A stretch of 64,000 nt of DNA, taken from NCBI RefSeq assembly GCF_027172205.1, contig NC_070607.1, positions 74,387,831 to 74,451,830 of the forward strand, written 5' to 3'. Positions within the stretch are counted from its first letter, which is position 1. Each line of letters begins with the position of its first letter. The position numbers and the translations under genes are program-made. Below the pieces are notes generated by a model that worked only from the letters and a program-made list of their open reading frames with translations, searched no databases and was not told the DNA's origin. Below, one piece after another: positions 10,023 through 21,590 of this stretch. The stretch is from Podarcis raffonei (Eukaryota; Chordata; Lepidosauria; Squamata; Lacertidae).

Positions 10023-10632
10023 TACTTAAATCTCTTCTGCCATCTTCTTAAGCTGCCCTCCTAAGGTCTAACAAAGAGGAGCTCCTTTTGACCAGAACTT
10101 TATGGGGTAATCTTAGTGAATGTTGGGTTCTCCTGCATTTCCTTTGAACCATGCATGGCTTTTTCAGCTGGGGCAATGTGGTCTCTTCACAATACACCTC
10201 CAAACACCAGCTCCCTCTTTTAAATTTGGGACAAGTACCACTCTATGGAAGTGCATAGGAACATAGGGAACTGCCTTACACTAAGTCAGGTCATAAGATT
10301 TAAAACTAAGACTAATACAACAGAAAATAATATTTAGAGTTTTTAGACTCCTTTATGGTTGTATAAAAAAGGGTTAGCTAAGATAATGTTGGAGATATGG
10401 CAAGAACAACGCCTCTCTGAAACTCATGTTTGCACAGTGTTCTTTACTTAACAAGTTTTGGGAGAAAGTGATGGACTGTGTAACTATAACTGCGCAGAAA
10501 AAGTTAAATATTTCACCGGAGAATATTTTATTAAACTATATAACTGCAGTATGGAAATTATCAACGGGACAACAGAAATGGTGGCCAATAGATTGATATT
10601 GAGGAACTGGAAAAATAAAGATATGGTACTCA

Positions 10633-10991
10633 CAGCGGGTGGCGCTGTGGTCTAAACCACAGAGCCTAGGTCTTGCCGATCAGAAGGTCGGAGGTTCGAA
10701 TCCCCGCCATGGGGTGAGCTCCCATTGCTCGGTCCCTGCTCCTGCCAACCTAGCAGTTCGAAAACACGTTAAGTGCAAGTAGATAAATAGGCACTGCTCC
10801 AGCGGGAAGGTAAACGGCGTTTCCGTGCGCTGCTCTGGTTTGCCAGAAGTGGCTTTGTCATGCTGGCCACATGACCCTGAAGCTGTCTGCGGACAAATGC
10901 CCGCTCCCTTGGCCAGTAAAGCGAAATGAGTGCCGCAACCCCAGAGTCGTCCATGACTGGACATAATGGTTAGGGGTCCCTTTACCTTTAA
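10633..10991 (+). mobile_element. Sauria-type tRNA-derived SINE, copy 1
   Basis: Starts gcgggtggcgctgtggtc with a tRNA-like head and B-box region ggttcgaatccccgcc. Then come gctcggtccctgctcctgcc, aagtagataaataggcactg and gccagaagtggctttgtcat, ending ggggtccctttaccttta. The structure matches the squamate SINE group with a tRNA-related head and BovB-related tail. The target duplication is unclear. Confidence 0.9.
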
Positions 10992-11200
10992 CTTTCAATC
11001 AATGAACTGACAGTATGGCATCCCTGGCAATTTATGAACAGACTGCTTACAGATGTAGACTCTGTATGGATAAATACAATAATATTTGGAATGAGTTTAT
11101 ACAAAATGTAGTAGGCTACTAGCATTTTCATAAGCACTAGGACAATAACACTATACCAATTTATACAAGAATGTATAATATAATATATAAATATTGTATA

Positions 11201-11442
11201 CAGTCGTACCTTGGTTGCCGAATGGAATCCATTCTGGAAGTCCGTTCGACTTCCGAAAATGTTCGACAACCAAGGCGCAGCTTCCGATTGGCTGCAGGAG
11301 CTTCCTGCACTCAATCAGAACCCACGTCAGACGTTCGGGTTCCAAAGAACGTTTGCAAACTGAAACATTTACTTCTGGGTTTGTGGCATTCAAGAGCCAA
11401 AACCTTTGAGTCGCAAGGCGTTCAGGATCCAAGGTATGGCAG
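11201..11442 (+). mobile_element. Tc1/mariner-like MITE of a second family
   Basis: 242 bp bounded by cagtcgtaccttggttgc and an imperfect inverse ccaaggtatggcag, flanked by TA at 11199-11200 and 11443-11444. The interior carries ttcgacttccgaaaatgttc and gacgttcgggttcc repeats. It is distinct in sequence from the 9.1 and 9.8 kb copies but similar in length and end style. Confidence 0.8.
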
Positions 11443-11779
11443 TACTGGTTTTTTTGGGGGGGGGTTGCATAATTTTGATTTTATATGTATCTTTGTTGTT
11501 GGTTTTTTTCTCCCTCTCACTTTTCCTTCTTTTTTTCTGTATTACTTTATTTCTTTTAACTGAAATCACCTTAATAAAATATAAATATTTAAAAAAACTC
11601 TGGACTCAGCTACATTAGTAAAGAACCAACAATTTGAATGCACTATAAACATGCAACATCAGATTGCGCCAGAGAGCAGGGAATTTAAAAACATGATTTC
11701 CCATAGGGATTTTTTCCCCCTTTTGTTTAAACAATCTAATTTCTGGCTTATTTATAGTGGTTTTCCCCCTGTGTTTAGA

Positions 11780-11870
11780 TTCACCCTCTCACACACCCAC
11801 ACACCGCTGCAATATGGGGTAAAAATATAGTGACCTACCTTGCTGTTTTGTTGTAAGGATTATAACAAGA
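11780..11870 (+). mobile_element. MIR-like core fragment
   Basis: The segment gcaatatggggtaaaaatat followed by gacctaccttgctgttttgttgtaaggattataacaag resembles the MIR core and 3' part. It is weak and old. Confidence 0.35.
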
Positions 11871-12295
11871 TCCTGTTTGTTGAGGACAACATCCAGAGGA
11901 CCTTTAAGATAGCTAGTTTTATAGCTGACGCTTCAAAACCATGACCAAGGCTTGGATGCTGAGATCACTGCAGGACCCAAGGAAACTTGAGTGGAAGTGA
12001 GAAAGGGAAACAGTGTGAGATGTGTTCAACATCAAGCAAGTCTTTGCCAGAGGTCTGGTGGTGATGCAGTTGTGCAACTCCTGAGCTTCTGTTTACAACC
12101 TTCCTACTATGGATCAGGAAAATGGATTCAGAATATCCTTTGGCTGCCCTTCATTCAACTACAGAACCGAGTGAAGAAGAGGGGAACAATGAGTACTGTC
12201 AGGCTAGGAACTTGGAAGAGAAGTCCAAAGGCCCAGTCTTCAGAATAAGCAGGAAGGCCTCCAAACGCAATAGGACTGGCAGCCACATTTTGAAG
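11871..12295. other. non-coding stretch with an unexplained short open frame
   Basis: The plus strand has a 71-codon frame at 12122-12337 whose start reads MDSEYPLAALHSTTEPSEEE. It enters a SINE before its stop, has no homology I recognise, and lacks splice or poly(A) context. I do not call it a gene. Confidence 0.3.
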
Positions 12296-12480
12296 AACAT
12301 GAGAAGAGTCTGCTGGAGCAGGCCAAGACCCATCTAGTCCACAAGCCTGTTCTTACAGGGGCCAATCAGATGTCTGTAGGAAGTCCACAAGCAGGATGTG
12401 AGCACAACAGCACCGTCTCCACTTGCACTCACCAGCAACTGATTCTCTGGGGCAGACAGTCTCCAACAGTGGAGGGAGAA
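12296..12480 (-). mobile_element. tRNA-derived SINE, partial (family of 46664-46975)
   Basis: Segments gctggagcaggccaagaccc, atctagtccacaagcctgtt, aggaagtccacaagcaggat and caccagcaactgattctctg match the body of the SINE at 46.7 kb in the same orientation. The head is missing. Confidence 0.6.
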
Positions 12481-12534
12481 CATCATGAATTTATCTCATC
12501 CTCATTGAAAGCCATCGAAGTTGATGGCCATCAA

Positions 12535-12760
12535 GTATGGCACAGCGGTTTGAGTGTTGGACTCGGACCTGGGAGACCAGGGTTTAAAGCCATGAAGCTC
12601 ACTGCATGGCCTTGAACCCATCACTATCTCTCAACCTAACCTACCTCACAGGGTTGTTGTGAGGATAACATGGAGAGGGAGGGAAAGAGCAAAGTTGTGC
12701 AGGCTACCTTGAGGTTCTTAGTGGAAAGGCGAGATTCCACTGTAATAATAATAATATTTT
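12535..12760 (+). mobile_element. MIR-like SINE
   Basis: The head-like ggcacagcggtttgagtgtt is followed by gagaccagggtttaaagcca, gaagctcactgcatggcctt, cctacctcacagggttgttg, and the tail ccttgaggttcttagtggaa with aataataat. This is the plus-orientation counterpart of the copies at 7.0, 27.2 and 33.4 kb. Confidence 0.7.
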
Positions 12761-13021
12761 ATGAGGAGAAATCCATAAGACCATTCAGCCATAAGTCTGA
12801 AACTACCTAGCTAGAAGGAATATACTTTGAAGATCACTGAAGGAATTATGGGAATGTTGAGAAAGGTAGGAGAGGTTATATTGATTCAATATTATCCTTC
12901 CTCACTCACGCTAGTGGGCAAGCAGCAGAGGACATTCCCTTGCAGACTGCTGGAAGCAAGTTGACGGATTCGTCAGAATCATTTAAATTCAGCAATTCAG
13001 TCTGGCCTGTCCAGTCTGGAT

Positions 13022-14057
13022 TGTTCCTGGAAGTTTCTCCTTTTATTTCCCTCTTAAAATAATAATAACACAACAGTCTTTAAAAGTAAAAGTAAAGTTT
13101 ACTTACATTCAGTTCACAGCAGTAATCTGAAGGCAGGCTTTCTCTTGTGGTTACAGTTATATTTGTAGAGAAAAGAAGTCTGAACTGGGCCTCAGACTTT
13201 CTACCTTGTGGCTTCCATCCTCTGTGAGGATGAGTCATGTGCTGGCTAAGAGCCAGAAGAGGAGGTCCAAGAGAGAAGTCCAAAAGGAGAAAATGGAAAA
13301 ATGGGAAGATGGATGTACGGCTAGCCCAGGGGTTGGCAAACTAAGGTCCGCAGGCCAGATCAGGCCCAATTGCCTTCAGGATCAGGCCTGCAGACTGTCT
13401 GTAGATCGGCATGGGGATTCTGTTCGTTTGGGCTGCACCATTTTTTTCTGCGCCATTCCATTCCCCCCCTCTACCCACACACATCGTGGCGGCACCTCCT
13501 CCCTCCCTCCTCCTGGCTTCTCCTCACCCTGCCTAGAGGAGGAAGGGAGCTGGGCTAAGCTGGCTGAGTGCCATTTTAAGCAGCCCCTCTCTGGAGCCAG
13601 CCCTTTTGCGCCGCTCTTCCCTCCATCGCCACCCTGGTGCTCCTGTGGGCCAGAGAGTGGAGCGGACGAGCTCGCTCTGCCTACCCATGAGAAGCAGAAG
13701 CAGAAGCAGCGGTGGTGGTGGCGGCGGCGGCAGCAGCCCCAGGGAAGGTAAGCACAGCTGCTGGGGCTGGGGGGGGGAGGACTACTCTCCCCCAAGTGCC
13801 GCTTCTCCAGCCCACCACAAGGTCTAAGGGACAGCGGACCAGCCCGTGGCTAAAAAAAAATTCCCAACCCCTGGGCTAGCCCTTTTACAGGGTCTGCTAG
13901 GGTCATGCCCATCTACCTGGTCACACACAAGGGGAGGAGGCTCCAGAACAGGTATGACAGAAAGTCCTCCCTGTCTGGAGTCACAATCCCCTGTGTGTCC
14001 ACTCTAGGCAACAGGAAAATTTTGTACTTGACTGCTTCAGTGATGATACATTCCACA
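13022..14057 (-). mobile_element. LTR-like element (fossil) interrupted by a hAT
   Basis: The two halves outside 13319-13881 together make about 480 bp and resemble the block at 7523-7955. Read on the minus strand it begins TGTGGAATGTATCATC and has an AATAAAAGG signal near its 3' end (about 13035-13045). Near-matching bases flank it (ggat and ggaa), so the target duplication is uncertain. No internal retroviral region is present. Confidence 0.55.
13327..13873. mobile_element. non-autonomous hAT element with perfect 8-bp duplication
   Basis: The ends are caggggttggcaaac and, inverted, ttcccaacccctg. They are flanked by GGCTAGCC at 13319-13326 and again at 13874-13881. An 8-bp duplication is the hAT hallmark. 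The 547-bp interior is GC-rich, with a GGT/GGC repeat near 13700-13735, and has no transposase. Long open frames on both strands here are composition artefacts. Confidence 0.93.
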
Positions 14058-14489
14058 GGAATGTGGATGGGGAGGAAAGAGCTGCAACAAACTGAGTATC
14101 TGATTGATCCTTCCCATGGATAGTACATCATTAGCATTATCCAGAACAGCAATTTTTAGGTCAGATGATAAAATATTTGGTGGTGATTGCCTAATCTTTA
14201 TTATTATTATTTTAATTTACTTATGTATCAAATGTATCTGCACATGAACATACCCCACACTCCTCCAAATCACCACTTACATGCTTAGAAGTCCATGTTC
14301 TCAATGTGATGGTTTTGGACAACTTTCAGAAAACGATACATCACATACAAATGAAAATCCATGTGCAAGAAACTAGGAGGCAGAGAGGCTAAGGAGAATG
14401 AGAGGGTGGTGCATATTGAGAGCAAAGGTAGCTGTCTTGGCCCATAAGAAAAAAATCCCAAAGTCTCTATTTGGGCAACGTTTTTCTTA

Positions 14490-15119
14490 GACCGCCCAAA
14501 ATGTCATTGAATCGGTGGAAGGAACATTCTTTCAAATATGGTGGACTTGTAAAAGGGTAAAAGAGAATTGGGAAATGATCCATAACGAATTGCCAAAAAA
14601 ATGTTTTAAAGTACTTTCCCCCAAAAAAGCAAAATCTGTTCTGTTGGGAATAATTCAGACTAAATTCCTAGGAATCAACAAAGGTTATTTATGTATGCTA
14701 CTACTGTGGCCTGTGTTTTGTTAGCCCTAAAATGGAAAACAAGCAAGGTCCCGACTAAAGAAGAATGCAACTTAAGTTGACAGAATATGCACAACTCGCA
14801 GACTTAACATATAGAATAAGAGAACAAGAAGAACATACATTTAAAGAAGATTGGAAAACATTTATTGAATATATGGGAAATAATTGTGTACAGCTGAAAA
14901 TGCTGGCAACATTAAGATAAATTCAACAGTGTAAACAAGTTTTGATGGAAGCAGTGCTGGAATTCTGAATGGTATGGTTTTTTGTAAAATATGTAAAATT
15001 TATGAAATGTAAAATGAACCATGGAAAAGAAGGGAAGTCATTGATATCTTCAGGATGGAAAATGAGTATTTTAAACTGTAAAACAGAAAACTTAATAAAA
15101 TTTATATACCAAAAAAAAA
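14490..15119 (+). mobile_element. L1 LINE, 5'-truncated 3' fragment
   Basis: Conceptual translation gives FFQIWWTCKRVKENWEMIHN near 14523-14580, the squamate L1 ORF2 C-terminal motif also seen at 60.9 kb (DFYHMWWSCEVIRKVWESIYN-type). It continues through several frames, ending in aataaaatttatatacc and a short A tract. The copy is broken by frameshifts. Its target duplication is uncertain. Confidence 0.8.
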
Positions 15120-15489
15120 GAATTCTCTATAGGGCTAGATGTAAAATAAAAATAAAAAATATTGGGGAGGGCAAGAGGAATAAGTCATCCAATGGGTCTC
15201 TACAAACGCCTTAACATCCCCTCAAACGCACAAACAAAAAAAGCACAACGACGAGCAAAAGGAGCCGTCTGGCTGTCTTGAGATTTAGAAGGAAGGGCTT
15301 CTAAATCGCTCAATTTGACGCACGCGCGCGATCGCCAGCTCTTAGGTTGGGGAGGCTTCGTTCGCTTGAGGGCTCGTGTTTCCTAAATGAAGCTTACTAT
15401 ATTATTAACGCTTTATAAGCGGGCACTTCCCTGCAGGCAACCAAGCTGGCCACATGAGCGGTGCATTGGGAGTCTGGCGGTGGAAGGGG

Positions 15490-15672
15490 CCTCATATACC
15501 AAGTCAGACCAACATGGGTCCAGACCGTCCTGATAAGCTGAGGGCTGTCTCCGCTGGCTGGCAGCTGGTCGCCAGGGATTCAGAAAGGGCACCTTCTCCC
15601 CAGGCCTACCCGGAGATGCTGGGGACTAACCTACGCGTAAAGCAGACGCCCTACCGCGGAGCCACTGCCCTA
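15490..15672 (-). mobile_element. tRNA-derived SINE
   Basis: The tail tataccaagtcagaccaaca, core gctggctggcagctggtcgc, acccggagatgctggggact and head aaagcagacgccctaccgcg are a diverged copy of the reptile SINE also present at 5.9 kb. A short tail-like fragment (ataggaacatagggaactgc) near 10257 belongs to the same family. Confidence 0.65.
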
Positions 15673-16890
15673 CCGTGGACTTCTGCGGCTAAACGTCCCC
15701 ACGATCTCGAATTGAGGGCTTAGCCGACTTAATAACCTGCGGGGTGATCTTGAGGCCCTTTCAGGGTTACTTCAGGAAGGAGTCTGCGCTGCGGTGATTC
15801 ACCCTCTCGCTGCCTCTTGGTTCTTTCCCGTTGCCTCCTTTTTTCGTAACCCAGTTCTTCCCCTTCCTCGCCGTCCCCCTCTCCCTCTCCCTCTCTCTTT
15901 CCTGCATTGCAGACCTATTGGCAAACAGAAAACTCCGCAAGAAGAACATGCTTTCCTAAGCCGAACACGTGCGCACATAGATGCTCAGGAAAGGGCCATT
16001 CGATTCTCATCCAGATTGCCTTTCCGGAGACCTGTGTCTAATTGACTGGCCTGACTTAGTTTAACCCTATCCCCACTGATCTTTCTGCGTAGGCGTGTAC
16101 AGGATGTTCTCAACATCAATAGTTTCTTAAAAAAAATAATCCTCATCAGCTGCCACGAAAAGGCTTGAATTGCGCGCGAGTGCCGAAGAGCGCATTCATT
16201 TCTGGCTGCATCACCGCGCGGCTTTCCTTCCCATGAATAAGATCGCGTGGCTACGATTGTGTTGATGTAAGTGGATTTGAGAATTAAATCTACGAGAAGA
16301 ATCAATGGCCCGAGAATTCTGTGTTAATTGCGCTGATGGAGTGCCCAGTTCTTGGCTCTGGGTAGTTAGAATAAAAGGCAAACCCTCATCTCCGGGGTCG
16401 AGGGTAGTTCAGGACGCATTTTTCATAACATTTTACTTACCTGTCTAAAAAAACGACTTGCCAGTATCCTCGCCCTTACATTTTTCATAGGCTTTATTAA
16501 TTTGGAAAGTGTCTACCTTTCAGCAGAGAACGGTTTCCCCTGTTTTACGAAGTAACACAAGCGAATCAAATCATGTTACTGTTTATCCGAATTATATTTC
16601 AGCATCAATTACGATTATTCGATGGTGCAGATTATGATTATTACGCCTCCAACAAGAGATGTCGCCTCCAGAAGAAAATAAAAAATAAATTCATCAGCTG
16701 CAGGCTTGGGAAAGAAGTGATGATGCAATTCTGCGTCACAGTGTGACGTTGTGCGGGGGAAGATTATAGCTCATTTTCCTTCCTCTGACTTAAAAGCCAT
16801 GTGAATGAATTATAATACAGTATTTTTAAAAACAAAAACGTGTAACATAATGGAATCTAAACTATATGCGACACGAATAAACAACACTAG
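15673..16890. other. CpG-enriched non-coding stretch downstream of SLC32A1
   Basis: CpG dinucleotides such as cgcgcgagtgccg and accgcgcggctttcc are frequent although no coding frame is convincing. A pyrimidine tract ending gcattgcag at about 15912 looks like a splice acceptor, but no donor or frame supports an exon. It could be a regulatory element or an end of a non-coding transcript. That is inference. Confidence 0.35.
16720..16750. promoter_or_regulatory. candidate bZIP/CREB-ATF binding cluster
   Basis: A TGATGCAAT motif (C/EBP-ATF composite style) is followed within 10 bp by CGTCACA-G-TGTGACG at 16734-16748, a perfect 7+1+7 palindrome with a CRE-like TGACG on each strand. The surrounding 15.7-17 kb has little repeat. 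Function is inferred from motif shape only. Confidence 0.35.
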
Positions 16891-16963
16891 CCTATGCATG
16901 TTTACTCGGAAGTAAGTCCCACTGTATCCACTGGGCCTTACTCCAAGGAAAGTATGCATAGGA
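16891..16963. repeat. short palindromic interspersed repeat
   Basis: The sequence gcatgtttactcggaagtaa followed by gtcccactg and then gggccttactccaaggaaag forms an imperfect inverted repeat of a widespread reptile MITE-like family, typically agtaagtcccattgaattcaatgggacttact in fresher copies. Confidence 0.6.
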
Positions 16964-19234
16964 TCGCATACTTCTTGTTGCGGCATACATTAGATATATA
17001 CAGTAAAGCTATTTCAGTTTGGCCATTCGCGTATTTCAGATGGACAGATGAGCAATGCAAACGACGACATACTTTATATTTCTGCCCTTTTCCCTTTCAA
17101 GGAGAAAATTCTGCCTTGTTTCTTCTCTGCTGGAAAATTGCAGGAGTTAATATTAGATATATATGAGACATCGTGCTCTCTTTGAACGGATTATTTACGA
17201 AAAACGGAAGAGAAAATGTTGAAACATTTCCCACCCGTTACACCTATTCCTAGGTTATTTCTATGTAGAACGCTTTGCGAAGCAGCTTACTACTTCGATG
17301 ATTGCTCTGTTATACAAGATCTCAAAGCATTCGATATTCTAGAAGCTTCAAACAATGCTATTCGCTTGGAGTACTGGGGAAAATAAACCTTATCTGCCCA
17401 CAAGGAGGCGCTATTTGGAATTTCCTAATTCCAAAATTAATACAATGAAACGCAGCCAGTTAAGATAAGGGGAAATAGATGGGTGGGTAAGAAGATTGCT
17501 TTTAAAAAAGGACTGTTCACTTCGGACGTTTTATGCTGCCTCCAGCACAATAACAGTTTAGAACTAGGATGATACATTCTTTAAAGGAAACGTGAGCACC
17601 AACATCTTGTACTCTGTAGGCTTGAATAAAATACTTTCTTTCCTACTGCAGTGGATGGAATCTGGCATGAATTTCAATATCCAGGAACTATCAAGGGCTG
17701 CATGGATTACTATAATTGAATGACAAATTTGCTTAAATCTGACAAATTTCAAAACTGCCACTAATTCAAATTTTGGAATATTTGGTAAATCACATTTAAG
17801 AAATCACTGGCATAATTTTCTTCCTCATCAGATACATAAAAGAGTTTAAAATACTACACAAATCTAATTCTTCAGAATACATTTAAGAGCAAGGAAATAT
17901 ATAAAATATCTCTTCTTTGCTGAACATCAGCTTTTGCCACCAAAGCTATAATTGCACTGAAAACCCACAAATAACCTAAATCCCAGATAAGAAGTTGAAA
18001 ATTCAGATATCAAGATGAGCTATTCAGATTTTTCAAATATTGACATGCAAATTTGATATTTGAGGATTTGAATAACAAGGCAGGGAGGGTAGGGGAATGA
18101 AAACACATAAATGAGAAATGTCCTCACTGTTTCATTTCAGTTCTGCATTATACAAGTCCAGCTACACATTCAGCTATAATGTGGCATGGCCCTGTCAGGA
18201 CTGTCTCACTTCGAAAAGTGTGTTTTAATTACTTTGTTAAAAAAACTGAAGAAAAATAACCTAGAATATCAGAGAGAAGACTACATTTTGCAATCTTTAC
18301 CCTTACATGCTATCTTACTACAGACAGGAAGGATTATTTTATATGGGGGAAAAACTCATTCATGTGATTTCCCCCTACCCATAATCTGAAAAGGTACAGT
18401 CCAGAAAGAGTTGTACCATAGGATGGTTCTGAATGTGTATTTAGCTTTTTAGACTTGTCAGACTCTGGGGTTTAATTCCCATCTCAGTAAAAGCTGAGCT
18501 CAGCCTCAACTTCCCATCTGTAAAATGATAATACTAGTCACTTTTGGCATGCTGCTGTTGCGCAGATATGCTATGGAAAGAAATGCTTTTTACATTAAAA
18601 ATGGTGCATGAATTAAATAACAGCAACAATTATTAGTGGGTTGAGGAACTGAAAACGCAGAGACACAATCAGCAAAATTCAGAGGCACACACCCAAACCT
18701 TATTTTAGTCTCCCTTCCTGAGCCACACTCACATAAACTGAGATGGGAGGAGCCAAGGCAACTGTATCCTAAAACATAATCCTCATCGTGCATTGGCTCG
18801 ATCACAAATGATAGACTTTGTATTGGTTAGAGGACAGCTAATGTAACATAGCAGTGAAGAAACTTGGACCATAATTCTGTGCACAAGGAATTGGTCCCAT
18901 AGAAATCACATTATGTGCCACGTGAGTCAAGGAGCTGCCAAGTCAAACCTTGTACCTGCCATGACCCCACTACATAGTTAACAGCACAATCCTACTCAGA
19001 GGTAGGTCCCATTGAGGATTGCAATCTTAGACAAGTCCTTGTCTCACAGCCTCTCCCCCAGATCTGTAATAATGTACTGATACTGACCTACCTTAATGGT
19101 TTGTTGCCATGAGATAATGTTTGTGAAATGCTAGGTTTGAACACAGTAGGATGCTATCGTTCATACCAAGTTAGTTGTAATGACCAGCTTGTCCCATTGA
19201 TTTCAATGGAACTTAAGTTCAAATACCCAACCAA
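16964..19234. other. repeat-poor non-coding stretch with MIR fragments
   Basis: MIR-like pieces are visible at about 18455-18600 (ttcccatctgtaaaatgata) and 19030-19145 (gacctaccttaatggtttgttgcc). The rest, 16964-18440, shows no known repeat or gene, so it is a candidate for conserved non-coding sequence. Confidence 0.4.
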
Positions 19235-19400
19235 GCAATCCTAACCATGTCTATTTGGAAGTCCTATTGTATGCAATGAGACTTATTCCCAGGTAAGTGA
19301 CTGCAGCCTTGGCTACAATACTAACCTCAATTACCTGGGAATAAGCCCCATTGAATTCAATGCAGCTTACTTCTGAGCCATGCAGTCTCAGTCTGGATGC
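19235..19400. repeat. palindromic interspersed repeat, long copy
   Basis: The 15-mer cttattcccaggtaa (near 19283-19297) is exactly reversed as ttacctgggaataag (near 19332-19346). Outside these arms lie the family motifs cctattgtatgcaatgagac and gccccattgaattcaatgc. Probably a MITE-like dimer. Confidence 0.65.
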
Positions 19401-19468
19401 AGCCCAGTGTGCTCCCAGATTACAGTCCCTAGAACAAACCATGCCAGCCAAAGTTCTTATGGTTTCTC

Positions 19469-19678
19469 TTTATTGTTTGATATATTTATGTACCACATTA
19501 TATGTTAAAGATAGATTTTCTGATATACATTTTTCATCTTTTTTACCACAATTACACCACACATACATTGGAAACAGCTCCACAGATCTGGTAGTTGCAC
19601 AGAATGGTTTTTTTGTGTGTGTTTTGTTTCGTATTCAGAATACTTTTTTCAAATCAAACAACTTGATTTTATTTTATT
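19469..19678 (-). promoter_or_regulatory. candidate distal poly(A) signals of SLC32A1
   Basis: Minus-strand AATAAA motifs lie at 19678-19673, 19673-19668 and 19474-19469, i.e. about 725 to 935 nt past the stop codon. A 3' untranslated region of that order is plausible for this gene, but only transcript data can tell which signal is used. Confidence 0.35.
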
Positions 19679-20191
19679 TTGCAATTTAGAAATAAAAATG
19701 ACCCAATCCAGAAGTGAACTCCCAAGTCTCTGATCTCAGATGGAGGTCAAGGAAGGTCAAAATGGGAAGCGCTGGTATTGGACATGAGTTTGTATGGAAG
19801 TATTAAGCAGTCCTTACTAGTTGTTTTAATATACAATGTAAACACTACAGCTTTTGTGCCTCATCATTGGTCACTGAAACCATTTCAACTAGTTGCTCAT
19901 ACAATCTAAATCTTGCATTAAGTTTCATCAGGTCATTATGTTGCCCAGTGTCCCAGCACAAGGATCCCAAGAGACTTGGGTGCCTTTTCTTTTTAAAAAA
20001 AACAAGACTGAATTGCATAATACTTGCAGAAATATTACCAGCAAACCTCTCATTATTTCCAAATACAGATTTTCATCTTCCTTATAAAGATAAGAGTTTT
20101 TAGACTAGTGAATGAACAGGACAAGGAAATATTTCAAATATTTTCTCTCTGATAATATCTAAATATATATATATATATGAGTCTTCTTAAG

Positions 20192-20197
20192 TTTATT
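20192..20197 (-). promoter_or_regulatory. candidate proximal poly(A) signal of SLC32A1
   Basis: Minus-strand AATAAA about 205 nt past the SLC32A1 stop codon. An AT dinucleotide run lies just upstream in transcription terms (about 20162-20178 on the plus strand lies beyond it). Use is not shown. Confidence 0.35.
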
Positions 20198-20402
20198 TAA
20201 AAAGTCTGCTGGGCTAAGCGTTTGATCTGGAAACTTTGCTTAACGTTCTGTGATAGAATTTCTTGGGTGTACTTAACTAAAACAAAAAAGAAAGAACAAC
20301 ATTTCTCCTTTGATGAGGATGCATAATCATTTGACTATGTGGATGTTCTGTGTGATTCTCTCACAATCCCTCCCTTTAAGTGCAACCAGCTCAACTCATC
20401 CT

Positions 20403-21590
<1,188 letters not shown>

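Larger units (their letters stand above)
10330..11600 (+). mobile_element. L1-like LINE 3' fragment, interrupted by a SINE and a MITE
   Basis: Translated pieces at 10380-10628 and 11000-11110 read like the far C-terminal part of a LINE endonuclease/reverse transcriptase protein. The pieces include a tryptophan-rich QQKWWPIDLILRNWKNKD-like stretch. A T-rich 3' untranslated part and taataaaatataaatatt near 11573 then follow. A Sauria SINE (10633-10991) and a MITE (11201-11442) split it. Assignment to L1 is an inference from style, not a match to a named family. Confidence 0.45.

Noticed and set aside
10633-10720. tRNA-like A and B box text in Sauria SINE copies
   Set aside because: SINE heads; no cloverleaf with intact acceptor stem expected or seen.
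12122-12337. 71-codon frame MDSEYPLAALHS...
   Set aside because: Runs into a SINE, no recognised homology, no gene context.
13206-13827. Long frames on both strands near 13.2-13.8 kb
   Set aside because: They lie across a non-autonomous hAT with GC-rich composition; no protein family resemblance.
15840-15960. Pyrimidine tract plus AG resembling a splice acceptor
   Set aside because: No matching donor, frame or conserved peptide; too weak to call an exon.
1-20000. Search for ACTR5, the gene that follows SLC32A1 in human
   Set aside because: No actin-related protein exon was recognised downstream of SLC32A1 in this window.
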